A DNA stretch of 21,229 nucleotides, from NCBI GenBank assembly GCA_015487645.1, contig WFPH01000065.1:1-21229 (forward strand), written 5' to 3'. A program made the translations under genes and the position numbers. Under the pieces are notes generated by a model that saw nothing but the letters and a program-made list of their open reading frames with translations, did not search any database and was not told where the DNA came from. This stretch comes from Thermosulfurimonas sp. (GTDB lineage: Bacteria; Desulfobacterota; Thermodesulfobacteria; Thermodesulfobacteriales; Thermodesulfobacteriaceae). Positions 1 through 7,529 of the stretch are shown one piece after another. Positions within the stretch are counted from its first letter, which is position 1. Each line of letters begins with the position of its first letter.

Positions 1-598
1 CACCAAAAGGAACGGCAAATAGAGTAAACTGCGGACGTGGTAGAAAAACGAAGTAAAAAACCGTCAAGGTCAAGACCCCGAGGGTCATAGCCCCTGCGAG
101 CGAGGTCAGTTTTAGCGCCAAATTCTGCGGAATGTGCTCGCATTCCTTGGCCGCATAGAGAAAGATTAGTCCTAAAATCACCAATCCGGACTCAAGGACG
201 AAAAGAAAGGCATACAAAAGATCCAGACGCACCACGGCGGCTCCCACCAGAAGGAGTTGCGCGAGGAGGAAGATCTGGAGGATGTCCCTGGGGGTGCGAT
301 CTCCGAGCACTTTGGCGGTGGCTATGACCAGAAGAAGCCCCATGAAATCCACAATCAAGGTCTCGGACCGTAACGTGAGGATGGTCCACAGAAGGAAAGG
401 GACGATGAGGAGCAACTGGGCCTTAAGCGAAAGGGGACGGAACGAACCCCGCAACTCGCCTAACAGGAGGTAAGCCACCCCGGCCAGGAGGACCGCCAAA
501 CCCTCCAGGGGCAAGTCCTTTGCCAGGAAGAGAGCGGGGCAGATAAGGCTGGTCAGAGAGAGCCCCCAGGCCAGGGAAAGGGGTTTCACTTCACGCAT
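1..598 (-). CDS. TgpA-like transglutaminase membrane protein, N-terminal part (cut by window edge)
   Basis: An open frame runs leftward from ATG at 598 off the window edge with no stop, giving about 199 residues. It is strongly hydrophobic, with several predicted membrane segments separated by short charged loops. The last of these is followed by a Leu-Pro-Arg-Pro-Gln-Phe stretch, which resembles the end of the TgpA_N/DUF3488 membrane domain that precedes a periplasmic transglutaminase core. The start overlaps the stop of the DUF58 gene by 8 bases (598-591), and moxR, DUF58 and a transglutaminase are a well-known gene trio, so context supports the call. The catalytic Cys-His-Asp domain would lie outside the window and cannot be checked. 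The physiological role of this trio in most bacteria is unclear. Confidence 0.75.
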   Translation of the reverse strand, partial: MREVKPLSLAWGLSLTSLICPALFLAKDLPLEGLAVLLAGVAYLLLGELRGSFRPLSLKAQLLLIVPFLLWTILTLRSETLIVDFMGLLLVIATAKVLGDRTPRDILQIFLLAQLLLVGAAVVRLDLLYAFLFVLESGLVILGLIFLYAAKECEHIPQNLALKLTSLAGAMTLGVLTLTVFYFVFLPRPQFTLFAVPFG

Positions 599-1448
599 GG
601 GCCAGGGCCTCAAGTAGTCTTCGACGATGGCTCGGAGCCCGTCCCGGGGGGATCTCAAGTTCCGGGAGTTTGAGTCCCACCGCCATCCCTTCCTTCAGGG
701 CCGATAGCACCAGGTGTGTGGCCCGGGAAAGGACCTCCTCGGAGACCAGCGGCGTCAGATCTATAAGGATTTCCTGACCGGAAGGTCCTCCGAATTCCTT
801 GATCTGGAGCGTTCTGGCTCTGGCGGAAGCCTTCCAGGCTATGCGGCTGGCAGGCACCCCTTTGCGATAGGGTTTAAGACCCAGGAAATCTTCGGGCTCT
901 CCGCTCCCGGCTGGAGAAGACCGGCTCAGCCCGGACTGAGGGGCCAGGGAAGAGACTTCAAGGGGGCCCGGCAGAGGGTGGGGATAGACTGTGACCGAAA
1001 GATCCACTTCCACCAGGCGCGTTCGGCGGAAAAAGCCCAGGGGGTAACCGGAAGCAAGCTCAAGGGAAAGCAGAGTCTGCCGGCCACGACGGGGAAAACG
1101 AAGCCAGAGTATGGAGGTGAGGCTCTTTCGGAAATATGGCACCGCGGTCTCCCCGTAAGGGGTTCGGAGCCGGAGAAAAAAACAGGGCCAGCGGGGGCCG
1201 CTTAGGTGTAGCCGGAAGGGGGCCGAAAGCCCGGCAAATATCTCCTCCGGCGGCTCCAGGGCCATCCGGATACGCCCCAGATTGAGCCACGAAAGGAGTC
1301 CAGAGACCGTCATGAGCGCAAGGAGACCCGAAGCCGAGAGATAGAGGAGGTTGTTTCCGGTATTGACTCCGGCAAGGGCCACCGCCAGGGTAAGTCCGAC
1401 CAGGATGTAACCCGAAGGGGTGATCTTTACCCGGTAGCGTGACCTCAC
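591..1448 (-). CDS. DUF58 domain protein, membrane anchored
   Basis: The gene encodes 285 residues. Two hydrophobic segments at about 10-30 and 34-54 form an N-terminal hairpin anchor. The soluble part carries the DUF58 signature near residues 185-215: Glu-Asp-Phe-Leu-Gly-Leu, then Pro-Tyr-Arg, Ile-Ala-Trp-Lys-Ala-Ser-Ala and Lys-Glu-Phe-Gly. DUF58 proteins adopt a von Willebrand A-like fold and work with MoxR ATPases, probably in assembly or quality control of envelope complexes; that role is family knowledge. The ATG overlaps the moxR stop by four bases (ATGA, 1445-1448), which implies translational coupling. Its own stop overlaps the start of the TgpA-like gene. Confidence 0.88.
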   Translation of the reverse strand: MRSRYRVKITPSGYILVGLTLAVALAGVNTGNNLLYLSASGLLALMTVSGLLSWLNLGRIRMALEPPEEIFAGLSAPFRLHLSGPRWPCFFLRLRTPYGETAVPYFRKSLTSILWLRFPRRGRQTLLSLELASGYPLGFFRRTRLVEVDLSVTVYPHPLPGPLEVSSLAPQSGLSRSSPAGSGEPEDFLGLKPYRKGVPASRIAWKASARARTLQIKEFGGPSGQEILIDLTPLVSEEVLSRATHLVLSALKEGMAVGLKLPELEIPPGRAPSHRRRLLEALAHA

Positions 1449-2374
1449 AGGGGCACCGGCACCTGAGCCAGAAATTCCACCAACAGGCCCTGCCTGGCCG
1501 CGGGATCAAGTTCCGCCCTGGGGATCAGGCGATGATAGGCCACCGGGACGAAGACCTCTTTGACCTCGTCCGGAGTCACGAACTTACGCCCCCGCAGATA
1601 GGCCAGGGCCCGAGCCGCGGACTTGAGGGCCAGAAGCCCCCTGGTGGAGAAACCATACCGGAGGTCGGGATGCCGTCGGCTGGCCTCGGCCAAATTCAAG
1701 AGGTAGTCCAGAAGCTTCCCCGAGACCCTGACCTCAAGGACCTCCCTCCGCAGAAGGAGCCATTCCTCCCGGGAGATTACCGGAGAGAGGTCGCGAGCCG
1801 CCTCGTAAAGTCCGTCGGCCGCCAGCACGGCCTTTTCTTCTTCTCGGGGAGGATAGCCCAGGGAAAGTCGCATGAGGAAACGATCAAGCTGAGACTCGGG
1901 CAGAGGATAAGTGCCGTAAAGATCCAGGGGATTCTGAGTCGCAATCACCATAAAAGGGGTGGGAAGAGGGTAAGTTCGTCCCGAGATCGAGATCCGTTCT
2001 TCAGCCATGGCCTCAAGAAGCGCACTCTGGGTGCGGGGGCTGGCCCGATTAATCTCATCGGCCAACAGGATATTGGTAAAAATCGGTCCGGGATGGAAAA
2101 CGAACTTTCCCTCGGCCGCCTGCCAGACTTCGGCCCCCAGAATGTCCGCCGGAAGGAGATCACTGGTAAATTGCACCTTACGAAACTCACAGCCCGTAAC
2201 CCGGGCCAGCGCTACGGCCAGCGTGGTCTTGCCTGTGCCGGGGAGATCCTCAAGTAAAAGATGACCCCCGGCCAGGAAACAGGCCACGGAAAGCTCCACC
2301 ACCTCGGACTTGCCGCGGAGAATATCGTTCAGGTGTGCAATCAGGACCGAAAGTTTTTCCCGAACATGAGACAT
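1445..2374 (-). CDS. moxR: MoxR-family AAA+ ATPase
   Basis: The gene encodes 309 residues, the usual MoxR length. Walker A is at residues 44-51 (LPGTGKTT), Walker B at 103-110 (LLADEINR), sensor 1 at 145-149 (ATQNP), and the LPESQLDRF element that is highly characteristic of MoxR at 158-166. A C-terminal helical lid follows. MoxR proteins are chaperone-like ATPases that help fold or insert cofactors in partner proteins, often partners with a VWA domain such as the DUF58 protein encoded next. The start is chosen because GGAGGAGAC sits directly before ATG 2374 on the minus strand. It is the first gene of a leftward operon and is divergent from hisHF across only 54 bases. Confidence 0.93.
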   Translation of the reverse strand: MSHVREKLSVLIAHLNDILRGKSEVVELSVACFLAGGHLLLEDLPGTGKTTLAVALARVTGCEFRKVQFTSDLLPADILGAEVWQAAEGKFVFHPGPIFTNILLADEINRASPRTQSALLEAMAEERISISGRTYPLPTPFMVIATQNPLDLYGTYPLPESQLDRFLMRLSLGYPPREEEKAVLAADGLYEAARDLSPVISREEWLLLRREVLEVRVSGKLLDYLLNLAEASRRHPDLRYGFSTRGLLALKSAARALAYLRGRKFVTPDEVKEVFVPVAYHRLIPRAELDPAARQGLLVEFLAQVPVPL

Positions 2375-2428
2375 GTCTCCTCCATTCTAACGTGTTAAAA
2401 TGCCCGGAAAAAGACGGCGAGGGCGAAA

Positions 2429-4027
2429 ATGCGGGTGACGCTTCTCGATTATGGAGCCGGCAATGTGCGCAGCGTGGTTAACGCTTTGCGGGCCCTGGGG
2501 GCCGAGGTGCGAACCGTCGAACGTCCGGAGGACATCCTTTCTGCCGAGCGTCTGGTTTTCCCCGGGGTGGGAAACTTCGGGAGCATCATGCGGGCCTTAA
2601 ACGAGAAGGGTTTTGTGGAACCCTTGCGCGAATACCTGCGGCAGAATCGGCCCTTTCTCGGGATCTGCCTCGGGCTTCAGGTCCTTTTTGAGGGAAGCGA
2701 AGAGGCCCCGGGGATGGCCGGCCTGGGAATATTTCCGGGTTTTGTGAGGCGCTTCCGGATCGATCTCTCCGTCCCCCATATCGGCTGGAACGGAGTAAAA
2801 CCCCGTAAGCCTTCGCGGCTTTTCCAGGGACTTTCGGGAGAGGAAAAGTTCTACTTTGTCCATTCCTATTACGTGGATCCGGCTGATCCGACCCTGGCCC
2901 TCACCACCACGAATTACGGAATCGAGTTTGTAAGCGCCGTGGAAAGTGGAAATATCGTGGCCCTTCAGTTTCATCCGGAAAAAAGCGGACCCGCGGGGCT
3001 AAAGATCCTGGAAAATTTCCTCTCGCAGGAGAACGAGGCCGTGCTCCCCCCGCGCATTCCGGAAAAGACCCGGCTTGCCAAACGCATTGTGGCCTGCCTT
3101 GACGTGCGCTCCGACGACGAGGGGCGCCTGGTGGTGACCAAGGGGCTTCAGTACGACGTGCGCGAGGGGGGCAGGGTGCGGGATATGGGAGACCCGGTGG
3201 AACTGGCCCACCTTTACTTCCGCGAGGGGGCGGATGAGATTACCTTCCTCAACATCACGGGTTTCAGACACTTTCCCTTAAAAGACCAGCCCATGCTGGA
3301 GGTGCTAAGGCGTACCTCCGAGCGGGTCTTCGTGCCCCTTACCATAGGGGGTGGCATCCGGGACTTCACCGATCGGGACGGCACCCACTACAGCGCCCTT
3401 CAAGTGGCCTCGGCCTACTTCCGGGCCGGGGCGGACAAGGTCTCCATCGGCTCCGACGCGGTCTATATCGTGGAGGATTACCTTCGCCGCGGAGGGGCCT
3501 CCGGAGACTCCTCCATCGAGACCATCTCCCGGGTCTATGGCCGGCAGGCGGTGGTTATCTCCATTGATCCCAAGAGGTGCTATGTTAAAAGCCCCTCCGA
3601 GACCGAGCACCCGGTGATCGAGACCGAGATCCCAGGGCCGAACGGGGAGCGTTACTGCTGGTTTCAGTGCACGGTGAAGGGCGGGCGCGAGGCCCGTGAT
3701 GTGGACGCGGTGACCCTGGCCAGAGTCTGCGAAGAACTCGGAGCCGGAGAAATTCTTTTAAACAGCATCGATCGTGACGGGACCAATCTGGGCTACGATC
3801 TTGAGCTGATTCAGGCGGTCTCCGAGGCGGTGAGTATCCCGGTTATCGCCTCAAGCGGGGCAGGATGCCCCGAACACTTCTATGAGGTCTTTACCCGCAC
3901 CCGGGCCGAGGCGGCCCTGGCCGCGGGCATCTTCCACCGTCGCGAGGTGGAGATCCCGCACCTGAAACAATACCTCCGGGAAAAAGGCATCGAGGTTCGT
4001 CTTGATAAAGCTTTCAGAGTTTCTTAG
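2429..4027 (+). CDS. hisHF: Imidazole glycerol phosphate synthase, single-chain HisH-HisF fusion
   Basis: The protein has 532 residues. Residues 1-200 are the HisH glutaminase: the nucleophile Cys80 lies in GICLGLQ, and His182 and Glu184 lie in QFHPEKSG. From about 216 the HisF cyclase begins (KRIVACLDVR), with catalytic acids matching Asp225 and Asp380 (ISIDPKR) and the phosphate-binding SIDRDGT at 447-452. The enzyme converts PRFAR and glutamine to IGP and AICAR in histidine synthesis. The HisF part is about 317 residues, against roughly 250 for stand-alone bacterial HisF. The extra loops (around 310-320, 355-365 and 386-420) recall yeast HIS7 and plant HISN4. Most bacteria use two separate chains. 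The ribosome site before ATG 2429 is weak. A small gene overlaps its 3' end. Confidence 0.95.
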   Translation: MRVTLLDYGAGNVRSVVNALRALGAEVRTVERPEDILSAERLVFPGVGNFGSIMRALNEKGFVEPLREYLRQNRPFLGICLGLQVLFEGSEEAPGMAGLGIFPGFVRRFRIDLSVPHIGWNGVKPRKPSRLFQGLSGEEKFYFVHSYYVDPADPTLALTTTNYGIEFVSAVESGNIVALQFHPEKSGPAGLKILENFLSQENEAVLPPRIPEKTRLAKRIVACLDVRSDDEGRLVVTKGLQYDVREGGRVRDMGDPVELAHLYFREGADEITFLNITGFRHFPLKDQPMLEVLRRTSERVFVPLTIGGGIRDFTDRDGTHYSALQVASAYFRAGADKVSIGSDAVYIVEDYLRRGGASGDSSIETISRVYGRQAVVISIDPKRCYVKSPSETEHPVIETEIPGPNGERYCWFQCTVKGGREARDVDAVTLARVCEELGAGEILLNSIDRDGTNLGYDLELIQAVSEAVSIPVIASSGAGCPEHFYEVFTRTRAEAALAAGIFHRREVEIPHLKQYLREKGIEVRLDKAFRVS

Positions 4028-4238
4028 GGCTTGCGCCCGTCCCTCGCCCCGGCACCTTGCGGCCTTAAAGATTTTTGCCGTAAGAAACCAGCCCGAGCGG
4101 CTTGACCGGGAATGGGCGGATCTTGCTTGGCTTTTGAGGGAAAACCTTGTATCCTCAGAGGAAATACGGGAGCTTGCCGAACGCTATGGGGGCCGTAAAA
4201 TCCTCCAGAGACTGGATACCGGATTTCGGAGATCTTGA
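4002..4238 (+). CDS. Small protein resembling the C-terminal part of a nucleotidyltransferase (possible remnant)
   Basis: The frame encodes 78 residues from TTG 4002, with GAGG at 3992-3995 as a possible ribosome site. It overlaps the 3' end of hisHF by 26 bases. Residues 18-70 (HLAALKIFAVRNQ, then ADLAWLLRE, then EIRELAERYG) read like the C-terminal helical region of AbiEii/DUF1814-type nucleotidyltransferases, where a Leu-Ala-Met-Lys helix is followed by an Asp-hydrophobic-Leu-Leu helix. The N-terminal catalytic part (GS...D.D motif) is absent, so this is either a truncated remnant or a stand-alone small protein. Frame preservation and packing against its neighbours argue that it may still be expressed. 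The family link is pattern-based and unconfirmed. Confidence 0.45.
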   Translation: MIKLSEFLRACARPSPRHLAALKIFAVRNQPERLDREWADLAWLLRENLVSSEEIRELAERYGGRKILQRLDTGFRRS

Positions 4239-4371
4239 GGTCCCGGATCTCCCTCCGCCGGAGATGGGTTTTGAGGAGTACCTGGAATTTCTTGAGGAAA
4301 ACGGTTTCCGGGAGATGAAAAAGGCCCCGCCGGTCTTTTTTAAAGAGGACTTCTATCTTCCGGAGGAGTGA
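4186..4371 (+). CDS. Small acidic hypothetical protein upstream of the deaminase
   Basis: The ATG-initiated frame encodes 61 residues and overlaps the preceding small ORF by 53 bases in another frame. A TTG at 4147 would extend it by 13 residues. It is acidic and proline-rich, with a Gly-Phe-Glu-Glu-Tyr-Leu-Glu-Phe-Leu-Glu helix near residues 28-37, and contains no cysteine or membrane segment. Its last codons contain the GGAGGAG ribosome site of the deaminase gene, whose ATG follows its stop immediately, so the two are probably co-translated. I do not recognise the family. Small proteins with an EEYL(E/K)F helix do accompany some nucleotidyltransferase genes, which would fit the fragment just upstream, but this is inference. 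Confidence 0.5.
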   Translation: MGAVKSSRDWIPDFGDLEVPDLPPPEMGFEEYLEFLEENGFREMKKAPPVFFKEDFYLPEE

Positions 4372-5703
4372 ATGGCCGAAAAGCGGGAGTTTCTCCTTGC
4401 CGCGGCCCTTATACTTCCGGCCTGGGATAGAGAGCCCGTAAAGGACGGGGCCCTTCTGATTAAGGACGGAAGGATTGAGGCCCTGGGCCAGAGAGAGGAG
4501 CTTTTCTCCCGTTACCCGGGTTTTCCGGTTGAGGATCTCGGGGAGGTCCTCATCTTTCCGGGGCTGGTAAACGCCCACACCCACGCCTCCATGACCATCT
4601 TCCGGGGCCTGGCCGACGATCTGCCCCTCATGACCTGGCTTCACCAGTACATCTTTCCCGTGGAAAGCCACCTTAAAAGCGAGTGGGTTTACTGGGGAGC
4701 AAAGCTTGCCGTGGCCGAAATGCTTCGCTCCGGGGTTACTTGTTTCTGCGATATGTATCTCTTTGAACCCTGGGTGATCCGGGTGGTGGAGGAGACCGGA
4801 GTGCGGGCCGCCCTGGGGGAGGGGCTCTTTGACTTTCCCTCCCCGGGCTACGGTCCCCTTGAGGAGGGGCTTAAGCTTACCGAAAGCCTTCTTAAGAACT
4901 TCGCGGATCATCCCCGGATCCGGATTATGGTCATGCCCCATGCGGTCTACACCTGCTCGCCCGAGACCTTAAAGAAGGCCTTTTCTCTTGCCGAGCGCTA
5001 CGGGGCCAGGGTGCATCTCCATCTTTCCGAAACCGATGACGAGGTGCGCGAGTGCCTTAAGCGTTATGGGAAAAGACCCGTAGCGCATTTGAAAGAGCTG
5101 GGATTTCTTCAGGAAAATCTTCATATCGCCCACGCGGTGGAGCTTACCGACGAGGAGATAGAGGAGCTTTCTCGGGCCGGGGTCTCGGTGGCTCACTGTC
5201 CGGAAAGCAATCTCAAGCTCGGCTCCGGAGTGGCCCGGGTGCCGGAAATGCTGGCCGCAGGCGTAAGGGTCACCCTCGGGACCGATGGTCCGGCCAGCAA
5301 CAACGACCTCGATCTCCTCTCAGAAATGCGCACCGCAGCCCTGATCCAGAAAGGCCTTCGGCGCGATCCCACCGTCCTTCCCGCCCGCGAGGTTTTTCGC
5401 CTGGCCACCGAGGAGGGAGCCCGCGCTCTGGGATTTTCCCGCTGCGGACGCCTTGAGCCTGGCTTTGAGGCCGACCTTGCGGTGCTTGACCTTGCACGGC
5501 CGGATTTAACGCCGGTCCACGATCCGCTTTCGCTTCTCGTCTATAGCGCCCGGGCCGGTGCGGTCTCCGGAGTGATGGTGGCCGGGCGCTGGCTCATGCG
5601 GAAAGGTCGCCTTCTTACCTTCGACGAGGAGGAGGCCCGGAGCCGCGTGACCGAGATAGCCCACGAGATCCAGGACCTCCTCGCGAAAAAGTCTACTCCC
5701 TGA
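4372..5703 (+). CDS. mtaD: 5-methylthioadenosine/S-adenosylhomocysteine deaminase (amidohydrolase)
   Basis: The gene encodes 443 residues of the TRZ/ATZ amidohydrolase family. Metal-binding HTH is at 69-71, the HLHLSE element at 215-220, an AHCPESNLKLGSG signature at 274-286, and the TDG aspartate at 305. These match MTA/SAH deaminases, which deaminate 5'-methylthioadenosine, S-adenosylhomocysteine and often 5'-deoxyadenosine to the inosyl compounds in salvage of methylation and radical-SAM by-products. Exact substrate preference cannot be read from the sequence. A strong ribosome site (GGAGGAG, within 4360-4369) precedes ATG 4372. The 3' end overlaps convergent proA by 11 bases, so the two messages are complementary there. 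Confidence 0.9.
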   Translation: MAEKREFLLAAALILPAWDREPVKDGALLIKDGRIEALGQREELFSRYPGFPVEDLGEVLIFPGLVNAHTHASMTIFRGLADDLPLMTWLHQYIFPVESHLKSEWVYWGAKLAVAEMLRSGVTCFCDMYLFEPWVIRVVEETGVRAALGEGLFDFPSPGYGPLEEGLKLTESLLKNFADHPRIRIMVMPHAVYTCSPETLKKAFSLAERYGARVHLHLSETDDEVRECLKRYGKRPVAHLKELGFLQENLHIAHAVELTDEEIEELSRAGVSVAHCPESNLKLGSGVARVPEMLAAGVRVTLGTDGPASNNDLDLLSEMRTAALIQKGLRRDPTVLPAREVFRLATEEGARALGFSRCGRLEPGFEADLAVLDLARPDLTPVHDPLSLLVYSARAGAVSGVMVAGRWLMRKGRLLTFDEEEARSRVTEIAHEIQDLLAKKSTP

Positions 5704-6952
5704 TCTGGCCCTCCCCGAAAACGATAAACTTCATGGCCGTAAGCTCTTCCAGGGCCATGGGGCCGTAGGCGTGGAGCTTGGTGGTGGAGATCCCGATCTC
5801 AGCTCCCAGGCCAAGCTCCCCGCCATCATTAAAGCGCGTGGAAGCGTTTACCATGACCACCGAGGCGTCAACCTCGCGCAAAAACCGCATGGCCCGCTGA
5901 TAATCCTCAGTAACAATGGTCTCCGTATGATTGGAGCCGTAGCGGGCAATATGGTCCAGAGCCTCGTCCATGGAGGGCACCACCCGCACCGCAAGGATCA
6001 GATCCAGGTATTCCGCGTCCCAATCCTCCTCCGTGGCCTCCTTGGCCCAGGGGATGAGCCTTCGAGTCTCGGGACAGCCGCGAAGCTCCACCCCGTGGGC
6101 CTTGAAATCCTCGGCCACCGCTGGAAGAAACCTCTCGGCCACCTCCCGGTGCACCAGAAGGGTCTCCATGGCGTTACAGACCCCGGGGCGCTGAACCTTG
6201 GCGTTTACCGCGATGCGACGGGCCATCTCAAGATCGGCGTGCTTGTCCACGTAAACGTGGCACACGCCCTTGAAGTGCTTAAGAACGGGGATGCGCGAGT
6301 TTTCGGTCACGAAACGTATAAGCCCTTCCCCTCCCCGGGGGATGATGAGGTCTATGTACTCATCAAGGGTAAGGAGGACGTTTACCGCCGCCCGATCCGT
6401 AGTGGGGATGACCTGGACGGCTTCCTCCGGGGCCCCGGCGGAACGCAGGGCCTCCTGAAAGATCCTGGCGAGCGCCAGATTGGAATTAATGGCTTCCGAT
6501 CCCCCGCGAAGGATGACGGCGTTTCCGCTCTTGAAACAGAGCCCCGCGGCGTCAATGGTCACATTGGGCCGGCTTTCGTAGATCATAGCGATCACCCCCA
6601 GAGGGATCCGCATCCGGCCCACCCAAAGGCCGTTCGGCCGCCGCCACATCTTCACTACCTCGCCCACCGGATCCGGAAGGGCCGCCACCTCCTCAAGCCC
6701 TCGGGCCATGCCCTCAATGACCTTGTCCGAAAGGGTGAGACGATCTATAAGGGCTGCGGAAAGCCCCTTTTCCCGGGCGTAAGCCAGATCCTTTTCGTTT
6801 TCGGTCTGAAGATAGGTCCGTTCCTCTCGCAGGCGACGGGCGGTCTCGAGAAGAACCCGGTTTTTGATCTCCGTAGAGAGGGCCGCCAGTTTACGAGAAG
6901 CCTCGCGGGCCTTGCGCGCTATATCGGTTACCAGGGTCTCTATCTCCGTCAT
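5693..6952 (-). CDS. proA: Gamma-glutamyl phosphate reductase
   Basis: The enzyme reduces gamma-glutamyl phosphate with NADPH to glutamate semialdehyde in proline synthesis. From ATG 6952 the protein is 419 residues, the normal ProA length. An upstream in-frame ATG at 7024 would add 24 residues, but a clean AGGAGGG site lies just before 6952 and the extension is unlike the family. The catalytic cysteine is Cys259 in QRPGVCNAMETL. Other family elements are YESRPNVTID at 125-134 and KSGNAVILRGG at 141-151. It is convergent and overlapping with mtaD. No proB lies beside it. Confidence 0.95.
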   Translation of the reverse strand: MTEIETLVTDIARKAREASRKLAALSTEIKNRVLLETARRLREERTYLQTENEKDLAYAREKGLSAALIDRLTLSDKVIEGMARGLEEVAALPDPVGEVVKMWRRPNGLWVGRMRIPLGVIAMIYESRPNVTIDAAGLCFKSGNAVILRGGSEAINSNLALARIFQEALRSAGAPEEAVQVIPTTDRAAVNVLLTLDEYIDLIIPRGGEGLIRFVTENSRIPVLKHFKGVCHVYVDKHADLEMARRIAVNAKVQRPGVCNAMETLLVHREVAERFLPAVAEDFKAHGVELRGCPETRRLIPWAKEATEEDWDAEYLDLILAVRVVPSMDEALDHIARYGSNHTETIVTEDYQRAMRFLREVDASVVMVNASTRFNDGGELGLGAEIGISTTKLHAYGPMALEELTAMKFIVFGEGQIRE

Positions 6953-6979
6953 CTCTTCCCTCCTGCCTGGTTTTTCCCT

Positions 6980-7008
6980 ATTTAAATCTCGGCCCTCGCC
7001 TAACGCAA
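6980..7008 (-). promoter_or_regulatory. Candidate sigma-70 promoter for proA
   Basis: Read on the minus strand, TTGCGT (7008-7003) is followed after 17 bases by TTAAAT (6985-6980), about 25 bases before the AGGAGGG site of proA. Spacing is ideal; the match is by eye only. Confidence 0.4.
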
Positions 7009-7022
7009 GATTTTTCTTTATC

Positions 7023-7529
7023 ATGAAAAATGAGATGCCCGTTTTTGAACATTACTTCCTGATCCAAAGTATCGACTTTGAAAGTGCCTGTGACCACATA
7101 ACTCGTTTCCTTGAAAGCTATGCCTTACTCTCTTATGACCATCTAAAATTCGATCGAGAAGGCTCTCGTCGAGCTTCGGATCCCGGTTTCACCGCCTTGT
7201 TGGAGATCCTACAACAAAGAAACAAGGAAATTATCAAACAATTCCTGAACGAACTTTTTCAGGAAGGATATGCCGAAATCTTCGATCTGGCTGAAATCCC
7301 TCAGGGATATCTCTCTAAAATCTTCCATACTCTGGCCCATCTTCTAGACGGATTTTTAGGTATAGATTCCTATTTTTACAATCTTGAAGAGGATTCCCAT
7401 GGGATAAGTCCCCAACTCAAACGCAAGCTTCTGGAAATTCCCGACCGTTTTTGGTTGATAAAGGTTTACGGATTCACCGAAATCGAGGAACCGAGGTTCG
7501 AAGTCTTAAAACCCCGGCGACAAAGATGA
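7023..7529 (+). CDS. Unrecognised accessory protein, first gene of the nuclease-ATPase pair
   Basis: The frame encodes 168 residues from ATG 7023 (or 164 from ATG 7035). No ribosome site is visible before either start, so initiation may be leaderless or weak. I do not recognise the family. The protein looks mainly helical and soluble, with no signal peptide, membrane segment or catalytic motif. Its C-terminus is basic (Lys-Pro-Arg-Arg-Gln-Arg). A hand count over 7081-7380 gives 125 G+C of 300 (about 42%), against 40 of 60 in a proA sample (6601-6660) and 34 of 60 in the downstream gene (8461-8520), which suggests a different origin. Its TGA overlaps the ATG of the nuclease-ATPase gene (ATGA at 7526-7529), so the two products are probably made together as partners, regulator or inhibitor. 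Confidence 0.7.
   Translation: MKNEMPVFEHYFLIQSIDFESACDHITRFLESYALLSYDHLKFDREGSRRASDPGFTALLEILQQRNKEIIKQFLNELFQEGYAEIFDLAEIPQGYLSKIFHTLAHLLDGFLGIDSYFYNLEEDSHGISPQLKRKLLEIPDRFWLIKVYGFTEIEEPRFEVLKPRRQR

Noticed and set aside
1439..2257. Plus-strand frame of 272 codons across moxR
   Set aside because: It is a shadow of a gene with complete MoxR motifs on the other strand.
4024..4941. Minus-strand frame of 305 codons across the mtaD start
   Set aside because: It is antisense to hisHF and mtaD, with no family features and a low-complexity GC-driven composition.
5771..6985. Long plus-strand open frame of 404 codons across proA
   Set aside because: It is the antisense of a clear proA, has no recognisable motif, and is rich in His, Gly and Pro as expected for a GC-rich shadow frame.
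6953..7024. N-terminal extension of ProA from ATG 7024
   Set aside because: A good ribosome site directly precedes ATG 6952, the extension is unlike ProA, and a plausible promoter (6980-7008) lies within it.
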